Shown piece by piece: positions 29,585-37,739 of a stretch of DNA of 64,000 bases. Source of the stretch: Nocardia grenadensis NBRC 108939. Lineage in GTDB: Bacteria > Actinomycetota > Actinomycetes > Mycobacteriales > Mycobacteriaceae. The translations under genes and the position numbers were made by a program. Under the pieces are notes generated by a model. That model did not search any database, had not been told where the DNA came from, and saw nothing but the letters and a program-made list of their open reading frames with translations. Numbering within the stretch: the first letter of the stretch is position 1; each line of letters opens with the position of its first letter. The stretch is taken from contig NZ_BDCJ01000009.1 of NCBI RefSeq assembly GCF_001613445.1, forward strand, positions 1-64,000, written 5' to 3'.

Positions 29585-29610
29585 GGTTTCGGCGATTCCG
29601 GCCGGGGTAT
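29585..29610 (+). promoter_or_regulatory. Sigma-F/B-type promoter GGTTT-N15-GGGTAT
   Basis: GGTTT at 29585-29589 and GGGTAT at 29605-29610 are separated by exactly 15 bases, an exact match to the known SigF promoter consensus of mycobacteria and SigB-group promoters of actinobacteria. It lies 133 bases before rsbW, so the sigma factor very probably drives its own operon, as in M. tuberculosis usfX-sigF. Confidence 0.82.
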
Positions 29611-29742
29611 GTGCGCATGTGACAATCAGGCCGACATCCGAGATAAAGATGAACCGCGGCGTCACCGACGGTCACGGGCACCGACGGGGCCCGGCGGGCG
29701 CCCCCCGCCCGCCGAGGTGCGGGCGGTAGGAACGAGGTGGTG

Positions 29743-30189
29743 ATGCGCATGGGGGAGAGTGTCTCCGATTCCGTGTATACGACATCGGCGGATACGACGG
29801 TGGGCGTACGGATTCCGGCCCGGCACGAGCAGCTGGTGATGCTGCGCGCGCTGGCCGAGACCGTATCGCTGATTGCCGATTTCGGTCTGGACGAGGTGAC
29901 CGATATCCGGCTCGCCCTCGACGAGGTGGCTACGTCGTTGATTGCGGCGGCTGTTCCCGATTCGAGTCTGACCTGCGATTTCGATTACGACGAGCATCGC
30001 ATGACAGTGCGCGTAACCTCGATCTCGGAGGTCGACTCGCTCCGCGATCAGGAGGGATTCGGCTGGCATATCGTGCGGACGCTGACCCGCTCGGTCAGTG
30101 TGGAACAGCATCCCTACGACGTGGCGAGTGGTGGTTACCCGACCGATGTCGAGTTCAGCTGGTTCCGAGGAGGCGCCGATGGCGCGTGA
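29743..30189 (+). CDS. rsbW: Anti-sigma factor RsbW/UsfX (serine kinase fold)
   Basis: About 148 aa from the ATG at 29743. It has a GHKL ATPase fold: FGLDEVTDIRLALDEVATSLI (N box), DEHRMTVRVTS and GFGWHIVRTLTRSVSVEQ (G boxes reduced). It holds the sigma factor inactive until a STAS antagonist displaces it. The stop lies 11 bases inside the sigma gene, giving 1:1 coupling. In-frame GTGs just upstream (29737, 29740) and an ATG at 29749 are alternative starts. Confidence 0.88.
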   Translation: MRMGESVSDSVYTTSADTTVGVRIPARHEQLVMLRALAETVSLIADFGLDEVTDIRLALDEVATSLIAAAVPDSSLTCDFDYDEHRMTVRVTSISEVDSLRDQEGFGWHIVRTLTRSVSVEQHPYDVASGGYPTDVEFSWFRGGADGA

Positions 30190-30997
30190 AGGAGCACGGG
30201 CGGATCCCGGGCCTTCACGCCGCCATCGCGGCCACGACACTTACGACAATATCGAGCCGTTGTTCGGCAAAGCGGCCGCTCTCGCGGAGGGTGACCCCGC
30301 CCGCGCCGACCTGCGCGCGGAGATCATGCGGCGGTGTCTTCCGCTGGCCGAGCATATCGCCAGGAAGTTCTCCGGACGCGGCGAGAACTACGACGATCTG
30401 CTCCAGGTGGCTCGGCTGGGCCTGGTGAACGCGGTGGACCGCTTCGATGTCTCGCGTGGTTCGTCGTTCCTGTCCTTCGCCGTCCCGACCATCATGGGTG
30501 AGGTTCGCCGACATTTCCGCGACAACACCTGGTCGGTCCGGGTGCCGCGCCGGGTGAAGGAACTACAGCTCAACCTGGGCCCCACCATCGAGATCCTCTC
30601 GCAGCGGCTGGGGCGGGTGCCGCGGGCCAAGGAGATCGCCGCCGAACTCGAGATCGATGTGGTGGAGGTGACCCAGGCCCTCATCGCCGGTAATGCCTAC
30701 CAGGCGTCCTCGCTGGACGCGCCCGCCACCGGGGAGGACAGCGACAGTTCGGCATTACCGTTGGTGGAATCGCTGGGCGCCGACGAGCCGTCCTACGGCT
30801 GGCTGGAGGATTACCTGGCCATCGAACCCCTGCTCGACGAGTTGTCCGAGCGGGAACGCCAGGTGCTGCGTATGCGGTTCTTCGAGTCCTGCACCCAGTC
30901 GCAGATCGCGGAGGAGCTGGGGGTCTCGCAGATGCATATCTCGCGGATACTCTCGCGCACTCTCGGCTGGCTCCGCGAGCAGGCGCTGCGCGACTGA
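30179..30997 (+). CDS. sigF: SigF/SigB-family stress sigma factor
   Basis: 272 aa. Region 2 is LAEHIARKFSGRGENYDDLLQVARLGLVNAVDRFDVSRGSSFLSFAVPTIMGEVRRHFRD; region 3 LGRVPRAKEIAAELEID; region 4 ELSERERQVLRMRFFESCTQSQIAEELGVSQMHISRILSRTLGWLR. This is the SigB/SigF group 3 sigma of the general stress response. The ATG at 30179 overlaps rsbW. The promoter at 29585 fits its own recognition sequence. Confidence 0.93.
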   Translation: MAREGARADPGPSRRHRGHDTYDNIEPLFGKAAALAEGDPARADLRAEIMRRCLPLAEHIARKFSGRGENYDDLLQVARLGLVNAVDRFDVSRGSSFLSFAVPTIMGEVRRHFRDNTWSVRVPRRVKELQLNLGPTIEILSQRLGRVPRAKEIAAELEIDVVEVTQALIAGNAYQASSLDAPATGEDSDSSALPLVESLGADEPSYGWLEDYLAIEPLLDELSERERQVLRMRFFESCTQSQIAEELGVSQMHISRILSRTLGWLREQALRD

Positions 30998-31030
30998 CCG
31001 GCACCGCCGGCCCGGCGGCCGGAGCCGGGA

Positions 31031-31570
31031 TCAGCCGGTCGCCGCCGGATCCGTCCGGTCGGCGGGAGCGCGGGAAAGGATGCCGCGGACGAAGGCGGCC
31101 TGGCCCGCGTGCTGGAGGTCGTCGGCGATCACGCTGACCAGGCGTACACCCATGGTGACCGGCGGATCCCAGTTCGTGTCCACGACCGCGTCCAGGTCCC
31201 GGTCGTCCAGCGCGGCCACGAACCGGGCCGTCCGCGCGTGTACGGCGTCGTGGTATCCGGTGAGCAGTTCGGGCGGAGCGCTGATCAGGGCTACCTCGGC
31301 GGGGGTGTCACCGTAACCGGTGGCGTCCCGGTCGATCGGTAGGTCGAAGCGCTCGAACCAGCCGCGGCCCGTCCACAGTGATTCGGCGCCCTGTAGTTCC
31401 GCCAGATGCTCGTCCTGTACCCGAGTGAGGTGCCAGACCAGCCACGCGATGGAATTGGCCGCCGGATCGAGACGGTGGGTCAGGGCCTGCTCGTCGAGTC
31501 CGTCCACCGCTTCGTGGACCGCGCCGCGGATTCGATCGAAGGCTTCGGTCAGTAGATCGGCACTGTTCAT
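31031..31570 (-). CDS. DinB-superfamily protein
   Basis: 179 aa. MNSADLLTEAFDRIRGAVHEAVDGLDEQALTHRLDPAANSIAWLVWHLTRVQDEHL is the DinB/DUF664 four-helix bundle, with metal His candidates in LVWHLTRVQDEH and DDLQHAGQAAFVRG. Many such enzymes use mycothiol or bacillithiol as cofactor, plausible in this mycothiol-making phylum. It converges with sigF. Confidence 0.88.
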   Translation of the reverse strand: MNSADLLTEAFDRIRGAVHEAVDGLDEQALTHRLDPAANSIAWLVWHLTRVQDEHLAELQGAESLWTGRGWFERFDLPIDRDATGYGDTPAEVALISAPPELLTGYHDAVHARTARFVAALDDRDLDAVVDTNWDPPVTMGVRLVSVIADDLQHAGQAAFVRGILSRAPADRTDPAATG

Positions 31571-31745
31571 CGCTGTCTCCGTCGCTGCTGGATAGCGTGG
31601 CAACGCCGACGCGACGGGCCGGGTGCCGCGAGCTGTCGTCCGGTATCGGCGCATTACCACGATCCGGGCCGCGCAAACGGGGGCGGCGCGACGAGAAATA
31701 GAACATGTTCTTGCTGCGTTCGGGTCGCCGTGCCATGGTGGCTCC

Positions 31746-32225
31746 ATGGATCTGCAGGCACTCGAACTTCTCCGTGGCCTCAAGTACCGGTACTTCCGCA
31801 CTCTGGATCTGAAACAGTGGGACGATTTCGCCGCCACGCTGGATCCGGAGATCGAAGCCCGCTACGGCACCCACGCCATGGGTAAGGAACTCACCCTCGA
31901 CGGGCGCGACGCGGTGGTCGGTTTCATGCGCGAGAACATGGGCCCCGGCATCGTCACCACCCATGTGGCCAATCATCCGGAGATCACCGTGGACGGTGAC
32001 ACCGCGACCGGTAGCTGGCTGTTCGAGGACACGGTACTGGCCACGGATTTCGGGGTACTGATCCGCGGCGCCGGGTATTACACCGACCGCTACCGACGCG
32101 GCGCCGACGGGGTCTGGCGTATTCACGCCACCTCCTACGTCCGGATCTACGAATCCTCGCAATCGCTGGCCGATACCCCCAGCCATACGCTGCTCAGCAA
32201 TATGTGGGCGACCGACTCGAAGTGA
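31746..32225 (+). CDS. SnoaL-like (NTF2-fold) protein
   Basis: 159 aa. MDLQALELLRGLKYRYFRTLDLKQWDDFAATLDPEIEARYG, GPGIVTTHVANHPEITVDGDTATGSWLFED and RGAGYYTDRYRRGADGVWRIHATSYVRIYES show a SnoaL_4 domain. It is the second such protein in the window but not a recent duplicate of that at 23057. The start follows the first Met of the fold; upstream codons read Arg-rich nonsense. Confidence 0.85.
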   Translation: MDLQALELLRGLKYRYFRTLDLKQWDDFAATLDPEIEARYGTHAMGKELTLDGRDAVVGFMRENMGPGIVTTHVANHPEITVDGDTATGSWLFEDTVLATDFGVLIRGAGYYTDRYRRGADGVWRIHATSYVRIYESSQSLADTPSHTLLSNMWATDSK

Positions 32226-32231
32226 GCCCGC

Positions 32232-32530
32232 TCAGGGCACCGGAACCGCGCGACCGCGGATCCTGCCCTGTTCGAGCAGTTCGTAGGCGCGCCCTCCTTC
32301 CAGCGGGAACCGCTGGGGGCGCGCGGCGATCAGGCCTTCGCGGGCCGGCGCGATACTGTCGATGAGATCGCGTTTGGTGCCGCCGTAGAATTTGCGCACC
32401 GTCGCGCCCCAGGGCAGCCCGGGGCCGCCCGCGGGACCCGCGGTGATACCGGGATCGCCTTCGCTCGGCCCGATCATCCGGTAGGCCCCGTCGGGTCCGA
32501 CCGATTCGACCGAGAGTCGGGCGGCCACCG
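32232..32530 (-). pseudogene. 3' remnant of a quinone reductase/zinc-type alcohol dehydrogenase gene
   Basis: The minus strand encodes the C-terminal end of a medium-chain dehydrogenase/quinone reductase: YRMIGPSEGD, VRKFYGGTKRDLIDSIAPAREGL, RFPLEGGRAYELLEQGRIRGRAV and stop at 32232. The Rossmann and catalytic domains are missing. It abuts the 5'-less hydrolase remnant at about 32530, so both genes, once divergent, lost their front halves in one deletion. Confidence 0.75.
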
Positions 32531-32769
32531 GGCCGAACCTGCCCGTCCTCGTGCAGATCGCCGATTTCGATCGCGGCGCCCCACCGCACGCCACGGCGCG
32601 GGCGGCGTTCGCGGCACGGGTCGAGGTGCGCCACTATCCCTGCGACCACTTCGGAACCCGGCCGGGCAACCCGTTCTTCGACTCCGCCGTGGCCTACCAG
32701 CTGCTGTTCCTGCGTCGGCATCTGGCGGCGGCACGGAACGGGGACACTACCCCGGCCGTGAGCCGCTGA
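32531..32769 (+). pseudogene. 3' remnant of an alpha/beta-hydrolase gene
   Basis: The plus strand encodes only the C-terminal end of an alpha/beta-hydrolase: NLPVLVQIADFDRGAPPHATARAAFAARVEVRHYPCDHFGT (acid Asp and base His of the triad), FFDSAVAYQLLFLRRHLA and stop at 32769. The nucleophile half is gone. No start codon with a ribosome-binding site serves the fragment. Confidence 0.75.
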
Positions 32770-32955
32770 TACCGGACCCGGCCTGCGGTAGCGTCTGCGG
32801 CACCCCGACGGTGTCCCACAGCACAAATCGCAGGCAGGTAACACCAGTTGTGAATGCCCTTACGTTCACGACGATTCGGCATATCGTCGGGCGGGTAATT
32901 CCCGGTGTCGGCGGTTGTCGCGGCCGCCGGCCCCTGATCGATACACAGGAGCAGA

Positions 32956-33180
32956 ATGAGTGCCAAAACCGAACTCGTCCGCGAACTGAACGGACCCACT
33001 GCCGCGTCGGAAATGCTCTCCGACTCCGAGATCGAGGATCTGCTCGGATTGTTCCGCAGTGCCCAGCAACAGGAGAAGGACCTGCTCATCGAAGCTGTCA
33101 ACGGAATGATCCGGTTCTTCCCCCCGCCGTTCCGGACGATCACCCGCCGGATCATGTTCGGGGACAAACTCGAAGGATGA
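32956..33180 (+). CDS. 74-aa helical protein, first of a two-gene cassette
   Basis: 74 aa. MSAKTELVRELNGPTAASEMLSDSEIEDLLGLFRSAQQQEKDLLIEAVNGMIRFFPPPFRT is mostly amphipathic helix ending in a hydrophobic, Pro-containing stretch (IRFFPPPFRTITRRIMFG) that could touch a membrane. I know no family. CAGGAGCAGA precedes the ATG. The stop overlaps the ATG of the next gene in ATGA, so the two products are probably made in equal amounts and may form a complex. Confidence 0.75.
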   Translation: MSAKTELVRELNGPTAASEMLSDSEIEDLLGLFRSAQQQEKDLLIEAVNGMIRFFPPPFRTITRRIMFGDKLEG

Positions 33181-34475
33181 GCGATCTGGTCACCCGCGCG
33201 CAGATGATCCTGCTCGCGCGCACGCTACACGTGCCTGTCGAACGTATCGCCTACCTCGAACGTCTGGGCGCCGAACACCTGCACGAACTCGAACAGCGGA
33301 TGTCGGGCCGGATCTTCGAGTACCACGGCGAGATGTTCAAACGGATCGGGCGCCTGATCCCGATTATTCCCCTTACGGTGTCCCTGCCCCTGGTCCAGCG
33401 GATCGTGCCGCCCATGATGACCGGCCGAGCGGCCGGAGCGGTCGGCGTCGAGTACCCCGATGCGGCCGCCGAGACGCTCACCATGCTCAAAACCGAGTAC
33501 GCCGCGGACTGTACACCGTATGTGGATCCCAAGGCGCTCGGCGAACTGGGCGACATCATGGCTTCCGAGCCGTTGGTCGCCATCGTGAACGAGGTCCTGC
33601 GCCGCAAAGACCACATCACCGTCGGGCCGTTTCTCGAGTACGCCAAACCGAAATTCGTCGAGGCGGTCGAGTACGGGACGCTGGATGACGAGGGCATCAT
33701 CTTCTCCGCCGCCTACGCGTACTCCGCGCCCGCCATCAGCAACATACTGCGCCAGTTGCTGAACGGCCGGTCGAATCGGATTCCGCGAATGATGGAGACG
33801 GTGCTGGCCGGTTCGCCGGAACTGAAGGAGGCGGCGATCTCGGTGATGTCGCGGGCGTCCCGGGACGTGGTATCCGAGATCGGGGATATCCTGCTCGCGA
33901 TCGCCGGTCCGGAAGCGCTGAGCAAACTCGCCGCCCACGTCATCCAGAAGGGCGCCGCGCCGGAACTGATGACCTTCATCTCGAAGCTCGGTCACCCGGC
34001 CCTGCAGCGGATGGCGATGAACCCGATCTTCGCCAATACCGCCGCGCTCACCGCGATCGTCGAATCCCTGGTGATCGCGTTCTATCCCGGGCCGTGGCGG
34101 GGTCTGCTGCTGCTGGCCGAACGTACCCATCCCGATGTGCAGCGCTTTATCGTCGGCCTGCTGGTGCGGATGCCGGTGGAGCGGATCGCCGAACTGCCGG
34201 AGATCGCGAACGCCGACGACCTGTGGCCGGAACTGCTCCGGCTGGTGGCTCTCGCCGATCATCCCTCGCAACGCCGGATCGGCGCGATCTGGGCGGGGTT
34301 GCCGGCGGAGCGGCGGGCCGGGCTGCACCGGCGGATCGCCGAGCTCCGGCTGGACGCGCGATTGGCCGGAATCGTCGAGCAGGTGCCCAACATATCGGTG
34401 GAGGAGGTGTTCTATCAGCGTCGGCGCCGTGGGCGGCGCCGCGGCTCGACCCCCGATAGCTGGAGTGTCGCCTGA
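33177..34475 (+). CDS. 432-aa alpha-helical protein of unknown function
   Basis: 432 aa. Helical throughout, no signal peptide. Residues about 55-80 are a hydrophobic segment (IGRLIPIIPLTVSLPLVQRIVPPMM) that repeats the Pro-rich character of the small partner. The C-terminal 130 residues (LLVRMPVERIAELPEI, LLRLVALADHPSQRRIGAIWAGLPAERRAGLHRRIAEL) form two or more repeats like the helical superhelix of MgtE N-domains or HEAT-type folds. Ends in an Arg-rich tail. Translationally coupled to the 74-aa gene. No function can be given. Confidence 0.75.
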   Translation: MSDLVTRAQMILLARTLHVPVERIAYLERLGAEHLHELEQRMSGRIFEYHGEMFKRIGRLIPIIPLTVSLPLVQRIVPPMMTGRAAGAVGVEYPDAAAETLTMLKTEYAADCTPYVDPKALGELGDIMASEPLVAIVNEVLRRKDHITVGPFLEYAKPKFVEAVEYGTLDDEGIIFSAAYAYSAPAISNILRQLLNGRSNRIPRMMETVLAGSPELKEAAISVMSRASRDVVSEIGDILLAIAGPEALSKLAAHVIQKGAAPELMTFISKLGHPALQRMAMNPIFANTAALTAIVESLVIAFYPGPWRGLLLLAERTHPDVQRFIVGLLVRMPVERIAELPEIANADDLWPELLRLVALADHPSQRRIGAIWAGLPAERRAGLHRRIAELRLDARLAGIVEQVPNISVEEVFYQRRRRGRRRGSTPDSWSVA

Positions 34476-34651
34476 TCGCCTGCAGTTTGCCGAACAGCCG
34501 CCGGGTCGGGTCTCGATTCGATGCAGCTACGGTGTCGATCGCCCACAGCCCGGCATATTCGGTTACCTTCGTGTAGGTCTCTGATTTCGCTCGGAATTTG
34601 CTATCCCTCGCCGGATGCGGCGGCAAATCGACGAAAAGAGGTCGGCACGAG

Positions 34652-35152
34652 ATGAGCAACGGACAGTTCCTCCATCGGATATGCCGTACGGCCGTACTCG
34701 CCGGTATCACGGCGGCCGTGCTGGCGCCCACAACGCCCGCGCTGGCCGAACCACTCTGGCCGAACGGACCGGACGTCCCCGGCGCACCGGCCGTCATCCC
34801 GACCCAGGCGCCCTGCTCGACGGCGGCCCGGGCCTGCCTGCGGCTGTCCAGCAACGAGGTCTGGTTGATGGACGACGGCAAGGTCGTCTACGGGCCGACG
34901 CCGATGTCGCACGGCATGGAGGGCTTCGAGACCCCGCCCGGCGTCTTCCGCGTCGCGTTCAAAGAGCTGTACCACTGGAGCACCATGCACAACGCCCCGA
35001 TGCATTACGCGGTCTTCTTCAACGGCGATATCGCGTTCCACATCGGGCCGGTAGAACACAAATCGCACGGGTGCATCCGGCTGACCGAACCCGGCGCCGT
35101 CGCGGTCTACCACTACCTGAACCCGGGTGATGTGGTCGAGGTCGTGCCCTGA
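34652..35152 (+). CDS. Secreted L,D-transpeptidase (YkuD domain)
   Basis: 166 aa. A signal peptide (MSNGQFLHRICRTAVLAGITAAVLAPTTPALA, cut after ALA about residue 32) leads to a short YkuD domain: EVWLMDDGKVVYGP, TPPGVFRVAFK, MHYAVFF, and the catalytic HKSHGCIRLTEPGA with the nucleophile Cys near 140. It makes 3-3 cross-links in peptidoglycan or attaches protein or lipid to it; the compact size resembles single-domain Ldt proteins, without the Ig-like domain of LdtMt2. GAGGTCGGCACGAG precedes the ATG. Confidence 0.9.
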   Translation: MSNGQFLHRICRTAVLAGITAAVLAPTTPALAEPLWPNGPDVPGAPAVIPTQAPCSTAARACLRLSSNEVWLMDDGKVVYGPTPMSHGMEGFETPPGVFRVAFKELYHWSTMHNAPMHYAVFFNGDIAFHIGPVEHKSHGCIRLTEPGAVAVYHYLNPGDVVEVVP

Positions 35153-35225
35153 TCTCCGGCCGAGCCGGTCCGGGCCGCGGCGCCCGGACCGGCGACCCGG
35201 TCCCCGGGGCGCGCGTCCGGTTTCG

Positions 35226-35231
35226 TACGCT
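35226..35231 (+). promoter_or_regulatory. Leaderless -10 element TACGCT
   Basis: TACGCT lies exactly six bases before the ATG of the 25-codon ORF, and there is no ribosome-binding site. The same box and spacing precede the zinc-ribbon gene at 45590. Confidence 0.5.
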
Positions 35232-35237
35232 TGCCCC

Positions 35238-35315
35238 ATGTGGATCATCGTGGCTGTCGCCGTCATCAGTTGCCTGCTCATCGCGATCGGCTTCGCGCTG
35301 GGTCTGCCGGACTGA
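35238..35315 (+). CDS. 25-aa single-helix membrane peptide
   Basis: 25 codons: MWIIVAVAVISCLLIAIG then FALGLPD. The peptide is one hydrophobic helix with a tiny polar end. It has its own -10 box six bases upstream and its own hairpin downstream, so it looks like an independent leaderless gene. Function unknown; it could be a membrane regulator. It is too short for normal gene calling. Confidence 0.55.
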   Translation: MWIIVAVAVISCLLIAIGFALGLPD

Positions 35316-35336
35316 GCTCCGCCGATCCGCGGAAGA

Positions 35337-35362
35337 GCCCGCCCGCTTCGCCGCGGACGGGC
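35337..35362 (+). terminator. Hairpin after the 25-aa peptide gene
   Basis: GCCCGCCCGC (35337-35346) pairs with GCGGACGGGC (35353-35362), one C-A mismatch, loop TTCGCC, followed by GCTTTGT. It can serve this gene and the convergent transporter operon. Confidence 0.55.
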
Positions 35363-35389
35363 GCTTTGTATCGTCCGGTGTTCGGCCGA

Positions 35390-35644
35390 TCAGTCGGCGC
35401 CGGTCGTAGTGCTGTCCGCCGTCGATTCACGATCGGGCCGGTCGACCGCCACCGGGCGCAGTAGCGCCCACGTCACGAAGGCCACGGCGACCACCAGCAG
35501 AGCCAGGCCGGCCCAGAGGTTCACATTGATCCCTCCGGTCTTCGCCTCCTCGTCGACGGTGTCGTGCACGAGTCCGGTGATCGCCAGGATGATGCCGTAG
35601 AGGCCGAGCAGGCTGCCCACAATGGTGCGGATATCGAAGAGCAC
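35390..35644 (-). CDS. Two-helix membrane protein, transporter partner
   Basis: 84 aa. Two hydrophobic helices (IVGSLLGLYGIILAITGLV and LWAGLALLVVAVAFVTWALL) flank a charged loop DTVDEEAKTGG; the tail is acidic. It lies 10 bases after the sodium:solute symporter gene and is probably its small subunit, as paired small proteins are known for some symporters of this family. GTG start. Confidence 0.7.
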   Translation of the reverse strand: MLFDIRTIVGSLLGLYGIILAITGLVHDTVDEEAKTGGINVNLWAGLALLVVAVAFVTWALLRPVAVDRPDRESTADSTTTGAD

Positions 35645-35654
35645 GATGGTTGTC

Positions 35655-37385
35655 CTATCCGGTGACGATATTGAGGACGATCACGAGCACCAGCGCGATA
35701 CCCGCCAGCAGGACCGGGCGCTGATACCAGGGCAGGGTGGCGGCCTCGGGGTCTGTGCGCAGTTCGCGCGGTGTCTCCGAGTAGACCAGCCCGACCAGCT
35801 CGGCGGCCGGTTTCGGTGCGGTCACCAGCGTCACGGCCACGCTGACCAGGATATCCACCACGAAGGCGGCGCCGGCGGCGACGAAGCTCACGCCCTGGCC
35901 CGAGAGCGAGAACACCCCCGTCTGGTTCAGGACGAAGATGGTCACCGCCACCGCGGTACCCGCCACCAGGCCGGTCCAACCGGCCGTGGGAGTCATCCGT
36001 TTCCAGAACATGCCCAGGATGAAGGTGGCGAACAGGGGTGCGTTGAAGAAACTGAACAGCGTTTGCAGGTAGTCCATGATGTTGCTGAACCCGCCCGCGA
36101 TGAAGGCGGTGAAGACGGCGGCGATGGTGGCGCCCACCGTGGCCAGCCGGCCCACCCGCAGGTAGTAGCCGTCGGATTTGTCCTTGACCACGTACTGCTG
36201 CCACAGGTCGATACTGAACACCGTGTTGAAGGCCGAGACATTGGCCGCCATCCCGGCCATGAAGGCGGCCAGCAGGCCGGCCAGGCCCACCCCGAGTAAA
36301 CCGTTGGGCAGCACTTCCTTCATGAGGTAGAGCAGCGCCTGGTTGTAGGTGACGTCGCTTTCCACGTCCGGGTTCGCGGTGACCGCCGCTTTGTACTGGG
36401 CCATCTGCGGGACCAGTACCGCGCTGATCATGCCGGGAATGATCACGATCAGCGGAATGAGGATCTTCGGGTAGGCGCCGATGATCGGGGTGCGGCGCGC
36501 GGCGGCGATGGAATGGGTGGCCAGGGCGCGCTGCACCTCGACGAAGTTGGTGGTCCAGTACCCGAACGAGAGCACGAAGCCGAGGCCGAACACGATGCCG
36601 AGGATGGACAGGAAATCATTGGCGAAGCCCGACAACGCGTTACCCGGCCAGGAGTCCAGCTGTGCGGGGCCGCCGGGGGAGGCAGCCACTTTGTCCTGCA
36701 ATCCGTCCCAGCCGCCTACCCGGTGCAGACCGATGAGGGTCAGCGGGAGCAGCGCGGCCACTATGACGAAGAACTGCAGCACCTCGTTGTAGATCGCCGC
36801 CGACAACCCACCCAGGGTGATGTAGGAGAGCACGATGATCGCCGCCGCGATCACCGCCACCCATAGTGGCCAGCCCAGCAGGACATTGAGAATGGTGCCG
36901 AGCAGATAGAGGTTGACCCCCGCGATGAGGACCTGGGCCAGCGCGAAACTGAGCGCGTTCACCAGATGCGCGCCGGTACCGAAGCGGCGGCGCATGAACT
37001 CCGGCACGCTGCGCACCTTGGAGCCGTAGTAGAACGGCATCATCACCACACCCAGGAAGAGCATGGCCGGGACCGCACCGATCCAGAAGTAGTGGAAGGC
37101 GGGGAAACCGTATTCGGCGCCGTTGGCCGACATGCCCATGATCTCGACCGCGCCGAGGTTGGCCGAGATGAACGCGAGCCCGGTGACCCAGGCCGGTAGG
37201 GACCGTCCGGAGAGGAAGAAGTCCATACTCGACGACACCCGTTGCCGGGCCAGTAGCCCGATACCGAGGACGAAGACGAAATAGAGGATGACTATCGCGT
37301 AGTCGACGGGCTGGGCATCGAGCCGCAGTACCTCGCCTTCCGCGACCAGTGAAACGACCTCGTGGGATAGCTCGTGCTGCGACAT
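35655..37385 (-). CDS. Sodium:solute symporter family transporter
   Basis: 576 aa with about 13-14 membrane helices. FFLSGRSLPAWVTGLAFISANLGAVEIMGMSANGAEYG is the first conserved block of SLC5-type symporters, and GLAGLLAAFMAGMAANVSAFNTVFSIDLWQQYV the second. The substrate is not clear from the sequence (sugar, carboxylate or other solute). The ATG at 37385 follows CGAGGAGAACG. The AT-rich TTTTATAC about 100 bases upstream may be part of its promoter. Confidence 0.9.
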   Translation of the reverse strand: MSQHELSHEVVSLVAEGEVLRLDAQPVDYAIVILYFVFVLGIGLLARQRVSSSMDFFLSGRSLPAWVTGLAFISANLGAVEIMGMSANGAEYGFPAFHYFWIGAVPAMLFLGVVMMPFYYGSKVRSVPEFMRRRFGTGAHLVNALSFALAQVLIAGVNLYLLGTILNVLLGWPLWVAVIAAAIIVLSYITLGGLSAAIYNEVLQFFVIVAALLPLTLIGLHRVGGWDGLQDKVAASPGGPAQLDSWPGNALSGFANDFLSILGIVFGLGFVLSFGYWTTNFVEVQRALATHSIAAARRTPIIGAYPKILIPLIVIIPGMISAVLVPQMAQYKAAVTANPDVESDVTYNQALLYLMKEVLPNGLLGVGLAGLLAAFMAGMAANVSAFNTVFSIDLWQQYVVKDKSDGYYLRVGRLATVGATIAAVFTAFIAGGFSNIMDYLQTLFSFFNAPLFATFILGMFWKRMTPTAGWTGLVAGTAVAVTIFVLNQTGVFSLSGQGVSFVAAGAAFVVDILVSVAVTLVTAPKPAAELVGLVYSETPRELRTDPEAATLPWYQRPVLLAGIALVLVIVLNIVTG

Positions 37386-37739
37386 GCGACGTTCTCCTCG
37401 AAGCGGTCCCGGACAACCGCGTGCAGCTCGCGTCACCGCTTCTACCGATGGCTGGCCGCACTACCAGACCGGCTCTGGTGTATAAAACGTACCGCGCTGG
37501 TCGGCCGTCCGGGTGCTGTCCGGCGGAATCGGGCGTGTCCGGTGTGAGGAGAGTCCCGGTGGCCGGTCTCCGCCCGACTGCGAGCGCAGTGATGCGGGCG
37601 CAGCCCCTCGTGCGCCGTCCTGTGTGTTGCTACCATGGACGACGGCGCATCCAATCGCACTGTGCGCCAGGGAGATTCGAGTGTCCCTGGCGCCCCTGTG
37701 GTGTGCGCGGGTTTCGTGGTCACCGAAGTAGGGGTCGCC
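37386..37739. other. Divergent intergenic region
   Basis: The gap between the symporter (minus) and the large membrane protein (plus) holds both promoters. An AT-rich patch at 37479-37492 and a perfect inverted repeat at 37664-37693 are the only features noticed. Confidence 0.5.
37664..37693 (+). promoter_or_regulatory. Perfect 10-bp inverted repeat in leader
   Basis: GCGCCAGGGA and TCCCTGGCGC flank a 10-base spacer, 46 bases before the chosen GTG at 37740. It may be an RNA hairpin in the leader or an operator. If translation instead began at the ATG at 37635 the repeat would be coding, which the peptide sequence there does not favour. Confidence 0.5.
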
